Shown: positions 32,902 to 44,885, counted from the first letter of the stretch. The stretch: 64,000 nt of DNA from Zea mays (GCF_902167145.1 NC_050101.1:131842990-131906989), one strand, 5' to 3'. Numbers and translations: made by a program. The notes: generated from the letters alone by a model not told the origin.

Positions 32902-34200
32902 CCCATTTTAAGAAGGTGTGAATGATGATAACATCCTCCACTATTACCTGTTGGCAAAGACGCAATTGGCCCAGTTGGCCCAATTGTAGTCGGACGGTGA
33001 CCGTGTGAGTCTTAGAATTATCCCACCTCGCTTAACTTGGGAGGAGGAAGCCACTTTAAAAGGGAGAGCCACCCTTCCCCCATTGGACTAGCCTTTTGGG
33101 GCGATTGGGTCTTTCCCTGAGTTGGGTGTGCTTAATGAACTGTTGGGCTCCGGACAACCCTAATTTGTTGGGCCTAGGCCAACCCCGCCTGGGCTAGATG
33201 TATCATTTGGTAATCAGAGCAAGGTTTATCGATGAGAGATTTACTTTTCTTCCTTGTTTTCTTATCTCCTATAATCCAGAAAAAGCCAAAAAATAGTAGA
33301 TTAGTTTTACCGCAATCCTATAAACCATTGAGGCTTTACTAGTACTACTTAGCTAGGGCTTGTTGAGTTTTTGGTTGCACCGGTCGTGTCGAGTTGCTGG
33401 TCTTAGTTTATTCCTTTAGAGTTTTGAGTTCTACCACGTTTTGGTCACCACGAGATCCACCATCACCATAAACATCTCTGGCTCGTTTTTGCCACCACGG
33501 ATACATCTCATGTCGAATTTGGAAGTTTAAATACAATCTGGAAAGCTTATCTTATCTTCTTTCCAACTGATCTGACCTTGCCTCAAAATTCATTCTGAGC
33601 GCTCCGCAATCATCGTAGAGATTTCTAGACCTTCTGTATTAACAAGATTTGTTAAATCTGGTTTCAAAGGGGTTGTTAACAATAGCCTTATTGTTTGGAT
33701 TGTTATAGTAAAAAAGGGTTTAGGCCCCTGCAGAAAAAAGAAGAAAAAAGGAAAAGAAGAAGAAAGAAGGGGGCTGAATCTCTGAATTTGTTGTTTCTCT
33801 TTGTGTTGTGCTAGTTGTTATTTTCCAGTGACTACCTTTGTGCCTGGGCTCACGTCTCTAGCATGGTTTAGCCTAGGACCAGCACAGTACCACCATTGAA
33901 CGATTATTCAGCTTGCTTTTGTAACTAATGTGGTACAAGTGTATTCCTTGCTTCAGCCCACCTACAACTCTACATATTTCGACTAAAGCTTGACAGGTCG
34001 TGTTGCTGCGGCAGCGATACACTTATTCCACGGTTGCAGACTTGTTGGTTGTTGACCCCTCCTGTTTAGCAAGGTAAGAATTGGTAAGAGCTTGTGTGGC
34101 AGGTTGAGAGTGAGCGCCTTGCAGTAGCTACATCCTAATAGTTGTAGAGTTTTTATTCCTTCACTTCTTTTTTTATCTTGTTGCCTCTGTTCGTCTAACC
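32902..34200 (+). other. chromovirus gag leader
   Basis: About 1.3 kb of untranslated leader between primer binding site and gag. No open frame of note. A purine-rich block lies at 33736-33770. Confidence 0.5.
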
Positions 34201-35568
34201 GTGGCAGGATTGGAGGTTGATGATGCTTCTCGTAATATGCCACACTCTCCTCGCACCAAGGGCATCATACAACACTTTGTAAGGCTGGTGAAGACGCACA
34301 CAGAAGGTCTTGATAATGCCTTGCAGGTGACAAATGAAAAGATGGGGCAATTGGAGGCCACACAAATCGACACAAACACCAAACTTGCAAATGTGGAAAT
34401 GACAGGTGCTCATATTGACAAGAGCCTTGTCGCACTCTTGAGGCGATTTGATGAGATGCATGCTAATACCAATGGTGGGTGTGATGAGGGCGCCGAAGGT
34501 AACTGGGATGACTATGTTGTTGATACTGAACAAGATGACAAAGAAGCACCTAATCGCCGACGACTACATACTAACCGTAGAGGTATGGGTGGTTTTCACC
34601 GACGTGGGATACATGGTAATGATGATGCTTTTAGTAAGGTTAAATTTAAAATACCTCCTTTTGATGGTAAATATGACCCTGATGCTTACATTACTTGGGA
34701 GATTGTGGTTGATCAAAAGTTTGCATGTCATGAATTTCCTGAGAATGCGCTGGTTAGAGCTGCTACTAGTGAGTTTACTGAATTTGCTTCAGTTTGGTGG
34801 ATAGAACATGGTAAGAATAATCCTAATAACATGCCACAAACTTGGGATCCATTGAAACGGGTCATGCGGGCTAGATTTGTTCCTTCTTATTATGCACGTG
34901 ATATGTTAAACAAGTTGCAACAATTGAGACAGGGTACTAAAAGTGTAGAAGAATATTATCAGGAATTACAAATGGGTATGTTGCGTTGTAACATAGAGGA
35001 GGGTGAGGAATCTGCTATGGCTATATTTTTGGGCGGGTTAAATAGGGAAATTCAGGACATCCTTGCTTATAAAGATTATGCTAACGTAACCCGATTGTTT
35101 CATCTTGCTTGCAAAGCTGGAAGGGAAGTGCAGGGACAACGTGCTAGTGCAAGGTCTAATGTTTCTGCAGGAAAATCTACACCATGGCAGCAGCGCACGA
35201 CTACGTCCATGACCGGCCGTACACCAGCACCAACTCCCTCGCTGAGTCGACCAGCACCACCGCCTTCCTCCAGCAACAAACCACGTGCATCTTCCACAAA
35301 TTCAGCAACCAAATTTGCCCAAAAACCAGCATGTAGTGCCTCTTCAGTAGCCTCCACGGGTAGAACAGGAGTTGTTATGTGTTATCGATGCAAGGGCTAT
35401 GGACACGTGCAGTGTGATTGTCCTAATCGGCGTGTTTTGATGGTAAAAGACGATGGTGGGTATTCCTCTGCTAGTGATTTGGATGAAGCTACACTTGCTT
35501 TGCTTGTGGCTGATGATGCAGACACTAAGGAACCACCCAAAGAACAGATTGGTGCAGATGATGCATAG
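34201..35568 (+). pseudogene. gag: chromovirus Gag
   Basis: 455 codons of intact frame. The capsid-like region has FDGKYDPDAYITWE, FASVWWIEHG, MRARFVPSYYARDML and a conserved QGTKSVEEYY. A basic, Ser/Pro-rich linker leads to a standard zinc knuckle, CYRCKGYGHVQCDC (C-x2-C-x4-H-x4-C). Gag binds and packages the element's RNA. The first codon in frame is GTG (MAGLEVDD-like start), so the original ATG may have mutated or lie elsewhere. The frame ends TAG at 35566-35568, and a little protease sequence follows in frame, as expected for a Gag-Pol read in one frame. The element lacks all of RT, RNase H and integrase. Confidence 0.8.
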
Positions 35569-35795
35569 CATTATGAGAGCCTCATTGTATAGCGTGTGCT
35601 TAGTGCACAAATGGAGAAGGCAGAGCAGAATCAGCGACATACGTTGTTTCAAACAAAGTGTGTCATTAAGGAGCGTTCATGTTGTTTGATCATTGATGGA
35701 GGTAGTTGTAACAACTTGGCTAGCAGCGACATGGTGGAGAAGCTTGCACTTACGACTAAACCGCACCCCCATCCATATCACAATCAAAGCGACAA
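35569..35795 (+). pseudogene. chromovirus protease, truncated
   Basis: In the gag frame after the stop: LSAQMEKAEQNQRHTLFQT, then LIIDGGSCNNLAS with the retropepsin DGGS-type active site, then KLALTTKPHPHPYH. It changes abruptly near 35790 into LTR sequence. The internal deletion therefore runs from the protease into the 3' LTR. Confidence 0.7.
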
Positions 35796-35796
35796 G

Positions 35797-36121
35797 TACT
35801 GGTTCAGTCGCCTGTCTTCTTGTCTTCGGAACCCTACCATATTGGAGTTTGATTTTTAAACCTACATTTACATCTGGTAATTCAATACTTGTTCTACTTG
35901 TTCTTGCTAGTTCTTCGAGTGCTTGCAGGACGAGTGCCCTAGTGGCCGGGGTGTCACGCTCCACAAGATCGTGACAGCCATAGGAGGTGGTGTATCGGTT
36001 GCTAAGGCGCAACGTCTTTGGAAGGCTGTAGTCGGGTCGTGAACGTCGTCTCCTCCACCAATCGAGTTATTCCACACCCTCTCATCGAAAGATCGGGCAT
36101 TCACCCAATGAGTGCACATCA
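35797..36121 (+). repeat. chromovirus 3' LTR, right half only
   Basis: Matches 32565-32882 (CTGGTTCAGTCGCCTGTC through GTGCACATCA). The left half is removed by the deletion. The next bases, CTTCC, equal the five bases before 31965, a possible target duplication. Confidence 0.75.
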
Positions 36122-37927
36122 CTTCCCCCTCTCCGATGATCCCCCTCTCTAGTCGCCCGGAGGGCGATCCACTAAGCTCAGCAGGTTCACTGCGTCACCT
36201 CGAGCACTAACCACCTCACTTTGCCCCTAAATCGCTCCCTCCAACTCCCTACCGGTGACCACCGCGCTGCGGAGCCCGCCACCTCGCCATGGTTAGCCCC
36301 TCCTAGAGTGCCACCAACCAAATTGGCCCCGCCACCATGTTCGCCTGGCTCTGGCCATGCTACCATGCCTTCTCGATCCTTGAGAACCTAAGCCACGAAG
36401 GAGAACCGTCGTCGAACCTCGTCGGTGGTCGGTTCACCCCCCCTGTCAGTCACCGACGTCGTCTCATCTCTTTTGCTCTCTCTGGCATGTGGGCCCATGC
36501 TCACAGTGCCATCCCCGCGCCCGCCCATGCCGTGCCTCGCCCGTGGGCCGTGCTGGGCCGACTCGTCCGCGTGGCCACACGCCCGCACTCGGCTTGGGCT
36601 GAAATCCCCTCCCCGGCCCACCAGAGCGGAGAATGCCTTTTCTTTTTCCTTTTCTCATTTTCATATACATATGTTTATGTTGATATTTTATGCACCAAAA
36701 ATAGTCCAAACACTTTCTAAGTCACATAAAATGATAATGTTAGAAACTTGACACACTTTACTTAGCACGACCAATGCTTGATGTATTGTTTGTTACCTCT
36801 TTTGTTAGAAGAATAGGGGACCTACGATCCGGAACTCGTAGCCCCGGAAGAAGGGCTGGAGCCCAACCTCCCGGAGATAGAACTTTCATGCCTCAAGAAC
36901 TTCGATGAAGGCAAGTTCACTCTACCCTTGATGCATAAATTACCTATTCTTTTTACCACTACCTAAGCTTGGGGTATGGGATGCTTATTATGCATTGTGA
37001 GTCGAGTGTCAGCCTGCATTAAAGAACACCTTTTTGCTACAAAGATGATGTGGGTTTAGGTTATGGTTTCAAAAGGGAAAATGTTTTTCAAAATGTTTAT
37101 GATGAAGGGTTATCACCCTTATCACCTTTTGAGTGGGATGATTAGGGACTCCCTGGTTTGGGAGGGCCTTAAGGTGATGGCTCAGCCGGGTTAGGTGTCA
37201 GCATGAAGGATTGTCCCCCTCGTATAAGGACCAGTTTGTCATCCTTCACTACCTATACTCATAACAAGTACAACCACTCAAGACTATATGGGCAGTCACT
37301 CAATCTAAACTTGCACGGTCCGAACCCCAGGGTTATGGTGGCAGGGGAGCACCGGGAGGACAAGGAGGGGAATGTTTTGTCCTAGTTTGGGCATGCAGGT
37401 GGCCTTGTTCCTTTTGGTATAACCGCCAAGGTAAGGTCGTGCAAGGAAGGAAAGAGCTTCAGTGTCGGGCCTCATGGCAGTGAGATCACAAAGCCAGACT
37501 AGTGGGTAAAGTGTACCCCTTTGCGTAGAGTTTGAAACCTGTTCGAATAGTTCGTGTCCACTGGTATAGATGAGTCTGGTGTGGTATGACAATTAGTTTT
37601 TTATTAAGAAAGGGGAAATGTGTGAGTATTTTTGGAAATAAAGATGAGGCCACGGGAGCGGGAAGCTCATTGGTGGTTGAGTATGAAAAAGTGCTACTCC
37701 TCTCTTTTCTGGGTAAAAACATCAAAGTGTCGCCTTTTCTAAAATAAAAATAAAGAGTGACTATAACTCCACCATACCAAGCATATACTATGATGGGCTT
37801 GCGGAATACGTAAGTATTCACCCAACTTTATTTATGTTTTTCTTTTTCTCTCTTTACAGATAAAATCATCAAAGTGTCGCCTTTCTGCTCTGTTCGACTA
37901 AAAAGGGGGTTGTGTCTGCACCCAGTC
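36122..37927 (+). repeat. Del/Tekay-like LTR, probable continuation
   Basis: GC-rich, then AT-rich noncoding DNA with no gene. I place it here because it follows a possible CTTCC target duplication and because long LTRs of this group have this composition. The ORF at 36337-36720 is not conserved coding sequence that I know. It is interrupted at 37928 by Tat-C. Confidence 0.35.
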
Positions 37928-38201
37928 TGTCGGTGTTTTGGGTCCAACCGCGCACCTAGGGTTGCCCCTCGAGGTGCTTTTTGGAGTAGGACGGTGTTAC
38001 CGACTGTAGCTCGATGGTTTGTGCCAGATGCACGAGAGACAGTAGACAATCTTGTACAGGTTTGGGCCGCTTTGAGATGCGTAACACCCTACGTCCTGGT
38101 GTGAATCTCTTATGCGGTGGGTTACAGGGGAATTCTCTAGTACGAGAGATGCTAGAGAGCTGAGTAGATGGCTAATGAGTGAGATGTTTTTGAGGGGGTG
38201 C
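37928..38201 (-). repeat. Tat-C 3' LTR, left segment
   Basis: Starts TGTCGGTGTTTTGGG. The complement of the whole split LTR reads TGTGGGGGACAGATATCC...CACCGACA, related to the Tat-B LTR. It is split by Tat-B at 38201/38202 and continues at 53056. Confidence 0.85.
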
Positions 38202-38828
38202 TGTGGGGGATAGATATCCCCCAGGTCCACTAAAGGAGTAAAAGACCTCACGAAAGGCCCAAAGGCCCAATAAATCATGAGGTCATTCCTTCGTGAGCCT
38301 GGGGAGAAACAACCAACAAAGTAGAGAAGACGTAAGACCGGATTGGTGCAAACCCGGACGGCCCAACGTCGAACGAGTAAATCGCAACAGAGACCCGACT
38401 TTCCCGCGCTGGAGCCCTCATGCAACGGAGCCATGCGAGGATAAGTCGGCGAAGGTTACGTAGGGATAAACTCAAGAGGTTCACTACCTTTTAGCTACTT
38501 GTTGTTATCATATCCACATGTACTGCCCCACGGTCGAGTATATAAGGCCTAGGGGGCACCCCTTCAGATCGATCGACCCTATCTTATTTAGCCACCCACC
38601 TCAACTCTCCGTGTCTTCAACCCAGAGAGCCCTCTTGTAACCTCGTTCACATACTCACCAGGACGTAGGGTGTTACGCATTTCTAAGCGGCCCGAACCTG
38701 TAAATCTTGTCCACTGTCCCTCGTGTGATCGACACGAACCATTTTGCTACAGTCGTCGACACCGTCCTACTCCTAAAAACACCTTGAGGGACAACCCCGG
38801 GTGTGCGGTCGGACCCAAAACACCGACA
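38202..38828 (+). repeat. Tat-B 5' LTR
   Basis: Bounded by TGTGGGGGATAG and AACACCGACA. It has a TATA box (TATATAAG, 38539-38546). Confidence 0.95.
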
Positions 38829-38830
38829 GC

Positions 38831-38848
38831 TGGCGCGCCAGGTAGGGG
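38831..38848 (+). promoter_or_regulatory. Tat-B primer binding site
   Basis: TGGCGCGCCAGGTAGGGG two bases after the 5' LTR, nearly the same as in Tat-A and element H. Confidence 0.75.
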
Positions 38849-38873
38849 TGTGTCGACGATCCAAGCTAGCTCA

Positions 38874-41699
38874 ATGGCCATCACCTTCTACAGCAAGATC
38901 GCCATGCGTCCTGGATCCGTATTCTGCTTCGGGACGATCTCATCTGTAGCAGATGAAGAGGGAATTCTACACCGTATCGCGGATCCGCCGGAAAAGAAGT
39001 CTCCTCCAACGAACTTCGGAAATGCTGGAGAGACACAACCTCCGGCTCTTCGGAAAAAGATCGTCTCCGGAAAGGCTGGAGCTGGGAGCTCGCTGACCCG
39101 GAAGACTCCGCTGTCTACTTCCCCGACAAAAGAATGGACACGGATCACGAGGAAGAAGGAGACCAGGGAAAAACAAGTCGTTCTTTCCGTTCCTCCGACC
39201 TCAAAGGAGAACGGAAAGAAAGTCGCCACGACAGCAGCACCATTCTACCCCGACGTCCTCTTCATCGGGAGAGTGGAGTCACCCACCGTCTCTGACGACG
39301 AACCAACCGCACCTAGAGAAGAACCACCTCAACGAGAATCCCGCCGACGGAGGAACCGACGCAGGAACATTCGACGACATCACGCGGCCGGAGAACGAGA
39401 TCCGGAGCAGCCTGTCTCGCGAGACGAGGTCTCGGAGATAGGAGAAACTCCGGAAGAATGCGTCTTCAGAGAACGAAGGAACTCTCGACGACGTGATCGC
39501 CGACGGGCTCAGGAACAAGCCGAGCAAGATGCAAGGCAACGCCGGGAGAATCCGCTCTTCGGACGCAACCTGAATCCCGACTTCGCCCGAGCTATGAACA
39601 CGCCAAGCGAAGTCGGAGGCGTACTAGCTCGGATAGCTGACGGACTTCCTCGGACTCCCGACGCCGAGGGATACTGACGCCTGTTCACTCAGGCAGCCAA
39701 CCATCTTCTACCGCTCGCTCACCCGCCGAACGATCTACGACACGCCATCAACAGTCACCGAGACGCACGAAGCTCTATCAATGCTTCGCGCGAACGGCGG
39801 CATGAAAACGAAATTCGTCGTCGGGAGGAGTATGACCGGGATCATGGCATCCCGACTCAAAGCCAGGCCACCAGGACTGAGTCGGCAACAGCTTCAACTG
39901 GCGGTACCACCCGGGGACGGTCGAGGAACCACAACCACCACTCCCCTCCCCGGGATAGACATCGTCCCCGACGACAGGAGGACACGTGCGGAGTATCCGC
40001 TCTTACTCCGCGCCTTAGGGCCATCCAATGGCCTCCCAACTTCAAGGTATCCAATGTCGACAAATATGAACCTAAGCAGGATCCAGGGGGTTGGCTAGCC
40101 GTCTACACCACCGCTGCTCGGGCTGCCGGAGCATCTGAGGACGTTATGACCGCGTATCTGCCCATCATCCTTGGGCAAGATGCGCTACAGTGGTTACGAC
40201 ATCTACCCCGACACTGCATCGACGACTGGGGAGACTTCAGCCGACGTTTCACCGCCAACTTCCAGTCCCTCTCCGACAAGCCAGCGCAACCATGGGACCT
40301 CAAATCCATCAAGCGCCGGGGGGATGAGACTCTCCGGTCGTACCTCAAAAGGTTCCAGACCATGAGAAATCGCATCCCCGAGGTCACGGAGGCGGCCGTG
40401 ATCGAGGACTTCTACAGAGGATCCAACGACTCGGCTTTCGTCCGAGCCATACTACAGAAGGCGCCGACTACTTCCGAGGAGCTGTTCCGGGAAGCCGACC
40501 TCTACATCACCGCCGACGAGCGAGCTCAGGACCTCATCGGAGGAGCGAAGCCTCCATCGGCAGCACCACGACGTGACGCGAACCAACCACCCGACAAACG
40601 CTGGGAGAAGAGGCCTCGCGAAGAAGTACACGCCGCCGGACCACCTGCCTCTCGCGCCCGAGGAGGACCTCGCGGAGGCGAGCGCATGCTGGACGACATC
40701 CTCGACGCCCAGTGCCCATACCACAAGGACATGCGCCACACTCTTCGCAACTGCCGGGACTTCAAGCACTCCGTTGGGCATGGCCGACCCTTCCAACCTC
40801 TACCTCCTCCTCCGCCGAGGGGAGGACCGGATGAACCACGACAACCTCATCAGCCGGAGGAGGGAGGAGGAGGAGCTTTCCCACGCGTCGACAGGGAGGT
40901 CAACGTCATCTTCGGCGGACATGGGTCGCAGGAGAACAAAAGACAACAAAAGCTCAACGACCGTCAGATACTGGTGGCGACCACCGGTCCTCCCACCCCA
41001 TACCGGTGGTCAGAACACCCGATCACCTTCACTCGGGAGGATCAATGGCTCAACTTCGACCATCCGGGCAAATACCCGCTCCTCGTCGATCCGGTGATCC
41101 GAGAGAGCCGAGTGAAGAAGGTGCTAGTGGACGGGGGGAGCAGCATCAACGTCACCTTCCCCCGAACACTCCAAGGCTTGGGGGCTCACCTCAAAGAGCT
41201 CCACAAGTCGGACACTCCCTTCTTCGGCATCGTGCCGACGGAGGGAGAATACCCGCTGGGCCACATCTACATGCCGGTCACCTTCGGAACTCCAGAGAAC
41301 TACAGAACCGAGTTCCTGAGGTTTGAAGTGGCAAACTTCGACTGCGGGTACAACGCCATCATCGGAAGGCCGGGATTGGCCAAATTCATGGCCATTCCGC
41401 ACTATACATACATGATACTGAAGATGCCAGGACCGCAAGGAATCATAACTGTGCGCGCCGACTTCCAAGGCGCCGCAGAATGTTTCCGAGTGGCCATCCA
41501 AGCAGCCCTCACCACCAAGCCGTCAACGGTTCCTTCTACACTGGCGAACTCTAAGCCTGAGGAGGACCTCGCCGTACCGGCAAACGAAGCTCAGGCCGCG
41601 ACCTCTATGCGGCCGACTGAAGAAACCAAGCGAATCAACCTGGGGTTCGCTGATGAGCGCAAGACAGCCATTATCAGCTCCAGCTTGGATGACAAATAG
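38874..41699 (+). pseudogene. gag: Tat-B gag-protease
   Basis: A single frame from ATG 38874 to the amber codon 41697-41699, with one extra in-frame TGA (39675-39677) and no frameshift. An arginine-rich region (SRRRRNRRRNIRRH) precedes the capsid-like part (GWLAVYTTAARAAG, LPIILGQDALQWL, DETLRSYLKRF). A CPYHKDMRHTLRNC zinc-knuckle-like motif (C-x2-H-x4-H-x4-C) follows, then the protease with VLVDGGSSINV and IIGRPGLAKFM. The start is the first ATG after the primer binding site. With only one nonsense codon it is close to intact. An ORF finder would start the second part at ATG 40146, but the frame runs in from upstream. Confidence 0.88.
41697..41699 (+). other. amber codon between gag-protease and RT (Tat-B)
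   Basis: AAA-TAG-GAA in frame between gag-protease and RT, as in Tat-A (10660-10662). The surrounding residues have diverged but the stop stays. Confidence 0.65.
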
Positions 41700-44600
41700 G
41701 AAAGCTCGCTCGTCCAGTTCCTGCAAGATAACCGAGATGTATTCGCATGGCAACCTGCGGATATGTCGGGAGTCCCAAGAGAACTGGCCGAGCACAAGTT
41801 GAAGGTTTACCCCCAGGCGAGGCTGATCCGGCAAAAGCTACGTCGTTTCACGCCCGACAAGAGAGAGGCCATTCGTGCCGAGTTAGCTCGCTTGGTCGCA
41901 GCTGGATTTATTAGAGAAGTATTACACCCCGAGTGGTTAGCCAACCCTGTTCTTGTACTCAAAAAGAATAAAGTGGATTGGCGCATGTGCGTCGACTATA
42001 CTGATCTCAACAAACACTGTCCGAAGGATCCCTTCGGGCTCCCGAGGATAGATCAGGTGGTGGACTCCACCGCTGGATGTTCTGTGCTGTCTTTCTTAGA
42101 TTGCTATTCCGGGTATCATCAGATTAGTTTGGCAAAAGAAGACGAGGAAAAAACGGCGTTCATCACTCCGTTTGGTGCTTTCTGTTATACCTCCATGCCG
42201 TTCGGCCTCAAAAACGCTGGAGCGACTTATCAGAGAGCCATTCAAACATGCTTAGCCGATCACTGGGGCAAGCGTGTGGAGGCTTACGTAGATGATGTGG
42301 TGATCAAAACAGAGAATTCGGAAAACTTCATCGAAGATTTACAGCTGGTTTTCAACAGCCTGAGAAGATATAGATGGAAGCTCAATCCTGAAAAATGTGT
42401 TTTCGGGGTACCAGCAGGAAAGTTGCTCGGGTTTATCGTCAGCCACCGGGGAATTGAGGCTAATCCAGAGAAGATTGAAGCTATCATGAAGATGGAAGCT
42501 CCTCGGTCACAAAAGAAGGTTCAGCGACTTACTGGATGCATGACAGCTCTGAGCAGATTTATATCCAGGCTGGGAGAAAAAGGTTTGCCATTTTACAAGC
42601 TACTCAAGAAGGTGGATAAGTTTCAATGGACTTCAGAAGCACAAGACGCTCTAGACGCACTGAAGAAATTCTTGACAACACCACCAGTACTGAAACCACC
42701 CCGGCGAGCTACGCTGACTCAACCGGCTGAAGGTTTGCTGCTGTATATCTCTTGCACGACTCACGTGGTAAGCACGATGTTGGTAGTCGAGCGAGTAGAA
42801 GAAGGACATGCCTATCCAGTACAACATCCTGTTTACTTCATCAGTGAAGTTCTAGGCCCCTCGAAGAAAAAGTATCCTCAGGTTCAGAAGCTATTATATG
42901 CAGTACTTCTAACTGCCCGCAAGCTGCGTCACTACTTTGACGACCACAAAGTCATAGTAGTCACTGGTTTTCCAATAGGAGACATTCTTCACAACAAGGA
43001 AGCCATTGGCCGAATAGCCAAGTGGGCTTGCGAGCTGGGATCCCACGACATCGAGTTCCGACCTCGTACTGCCATCAAAACTCAAGCGCTGGTTGATTTC
43101 GTATCAGAGTGGACAGAACAGCAAGTACCAGATAATCCAGAAACTGCAGAAGTATGGCGAATGTATTTTGATGGCTTGCTGAAGCTGCAGGGAGCAGGAG
43201 CAGGGATTCTCTTCACCGCACCTGGAGGCGAACACCTCAAGTACGCCCTCCAGTTGCTATTCCCGGCCTCTAACAATGCAGCCGAGTATGAAGCTTTGAT
43301 ACACGGATTGAACATCGCCATATCACTGGGCATCAAGAGATTGATGGTATACGGAGATTCTCTGGTAGTCATCAGCCAGATAAACAAGGAATGGGATTGT
43401 TCAAGTGATTCAATGGGAAAATACTGCGCTGCTGTCCGAAAGCTGGAAGATAAATTCGAGGGTCTGGAATTTCATCATATAGAAAGAGATCGGAACACGG
43501 CTGCCGATGTATTGTCCAAGCTCGGATCCGGTCGAACTCAGGTCCCACCCGGGGTCTTCGTGCAAGAAATTCTTCAGCCGAGTATCTCAATGGATCAAAC
43601 AGAAGAGTGCAACATCATAGATCAACCCGAGTCAGACTCTGATGACTGGAGACGGCCGATTATTAAGTATATAAAGAATGAAGAAGAACCAGATGACAAG
43701 AACTCAGCAAAGCGCATTGCCAGGCAATCAGCTCACTATACACTCATTGGGGAGGAATTGTACAGAAGAGGCGCATCAGGCATCCTCATGAAGTGCGTTC
43801 TCCCGTCCACTGGGAAGCAACTTCTGGAGGAGGTTCATGCAGGACAATGTGGAATTCATGCAGCATCCAGAACACTAGTCGGAAAGGTTTTTAGGTCAGG
43901 ATTCTATTGGCCGACGGCGAAGAACGATGCAGCCGAGTTAGTCCAGAGGTGTGAAGCTTGCCAATACTTGTCAAAGCAACAGCATATGCCAGCACACCAA
44001 CTGCAGACCATACCAGTAACCTGGCCTTTCGCATGCTGGGGACTGGATATGATTGGACCTTTCAAGAAAGCTCAAGGGGGATATACTCATGTATTGGTGG
44101 CGATTGAAAAATTCACTAAATGGATAGAGTTCAAGCCCATTGCTTCTTTAACCTCTGCTAAGGTTGTGGAATTCATACAAGACATAATATTCAGATTCGG
44201 GATACCAAACAGCATCATCACCGACTTAGGATCCAACTTCACCAGTTCAGAATTCTTCGACTTCTGCGAGCAAAGGAGCATTCAGATCAAGTACGCATCC
44301 GTAGCACATCCAAGAGCCAACGGGCAGGTCGAGCGAGCCAACGGAATGATATTGGAGGCACTCAGGAAAAGGGTCTTCGATAAGAATGAAAAATTCGCAG
44401 GAAAGTGGATAAGAGAATTGCCTTATGTTGTTTGGAGCCTAAGAACCCAACCTAGCCGAGCCCTGCATGGAAACACTCCTTTCTTCATGGTCTATGGGTC
44501 GGAGGCAGTGCTACCTGCTGATCTCAAGTTTGGGGCGCCAAGATTGATCTTCGAAAGCATAGCAGAAGCTGAGGCCACCAGGCTGGAGGATGTTGATGTA

Positions 44601-44885
44601 CTTGAGGAAGAACGGCTGAATGCGGTAATCCAATCAGCACGGTACCAGCAGACTCTAAGGCGCTATCACGACAAGGCTGTGCGGCAGCGGTTCTTTTCAG
44701 TAGGAGACCTCGTCCTCCGCCGAATTCTAACGGGGGAGGGACGGCACAAGTTATCACCCTTATGGGAAGGACCCTTCATAGTAGCAGAAGTCACTCGGCC
44801 CGGATCGTATCGCCTCACTCAGATGGATGGCACAGAAGTTGGGAACTCCTGGAACATAGAGCACCTCAGAAAGTTCTATCCGTAG
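41700..44885 (+). CDS. pol: Tat-B pol: RT, RNase H, archaeal RNase H, integrase
   Basis: Open from the amber codon to TAG 44883-44885 (first Met at 41763, 1,040 residues). Counting from that Met: RT with CVDYTDLNK (76-84) and catalytic YVDD (175-178); RNase H at about 320-455; archaeal-type RNase H at about 468-595 (MYFDGLLK, NNAAEYEAL, YGDSLVVI), the Tat hallmark; integrase zinc region at about 690-745 (CEACQYLSKQ); core with WGLDMIGP, TDLGSNF and NGQVERANG; tail ending EHLRKFYP. The catalytic residues I can see are present, so Pol could be functional. The second integrase motif has Leu where TDNG is usual. Pol copies the RNA and inserts the DNA into the genome. Confidence 0.92.
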   Translation, partial: ESSLVQFLQDNRDVFAWQPADMSGVPRELAEHKLKVYPQARLIRQKLRRFTPDKREAIRAELARLVAAGFIREVLHPEWLANPVLVLKKNKVDWRMCVDYTDLNKHCPKDPFGLPRIDQVVDSTAGCSVLSFLDCYSGYHQISLAKEDEEKTAFITPFGAFCYTSMPFGLKNAGATYQRAIQTCLADHWGKRVEAYVDDVVIKTENSENFIEDLQLVFNSLRRYRWKLNPEKCVFGVPAGKLLGFIVSHRGIEANPEKIEAIMKMEAPRSQKKVQRLTGCMTALSRFISRLGEKGLPFYKLLKKVDKFQWTSEAQDALDALKKFLTTPPVLKPPRRATLTQPAEGLLLYISCTTHVVSTMLVVERVEEGHAYPVQHPVYFISEVLGPSKKKYPQVQKLLYAVLLTARKLRHYFDDHKVIVVTGFPIGDILHNKEAIGRIAKWACELGSHDIEFRPRTAIKTQALVDFVSEWTEQQVPDNPETAEVWRMYFDGLLKLQGAGAGILFTAPGGEHLKYALQLLFPASNNAAEYEALIHGLNIAISLGIKRLMVYGDSLVVISQINKEWDCSSDSMGKYCAAVRKLEDKFEGLEFHHIERDRNTAADVLSKLGSGRTQVPPGVFVQEILQPSISMDQTEECNIIDQPESDSDDWRRPIIKYIKNEEEPDDKNSAKRIARQSAHYTLIGEELYRRGASGILMKCVLPSTGKQLLEEVHAGQCGIHAASRTLVGKVFRSGFYWPTAKNDAAELVQRCEACQYLSKQQHMPAHQLQTIPVTWPFACWGLDMIGPFKKAQGGYTHVLVAIEKFTKWIEFKPIASLTSAKVVEFIQDIIFRFGIPNSIITDLGSNFTSSEFFDFCEQRSIQIKYASVAHPRANGQVERANGMILEALRKRVFDKNEKFAGKWIRELPYVVWSLRTQPSRALHGNTPFFMVYGSEAVLPADLKFGAPRLIFESIAEAEATRLEDVDVLEEERLNAVIQSARYQQTLRRYHDKAVRQRFFSVGDLVLRRILTGEGRHKLSPLWEGPFIVAEVTRPGSYRLTQMDGTEVGNSWNIEHLRKFYP

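Noticed and set aside
36337..36720. 127-codon ORF with overlapping frames
   Set aside because: Lies in probable LTR DNA of GC-rich composition; no conserved protein recognised.
38670..38873. Extension of the Tat-B gag ORF upstream to 38670
   Set aside because: That part lies in the 5' LTR and primer binding site; the start at 38874 follows the primer binding site.
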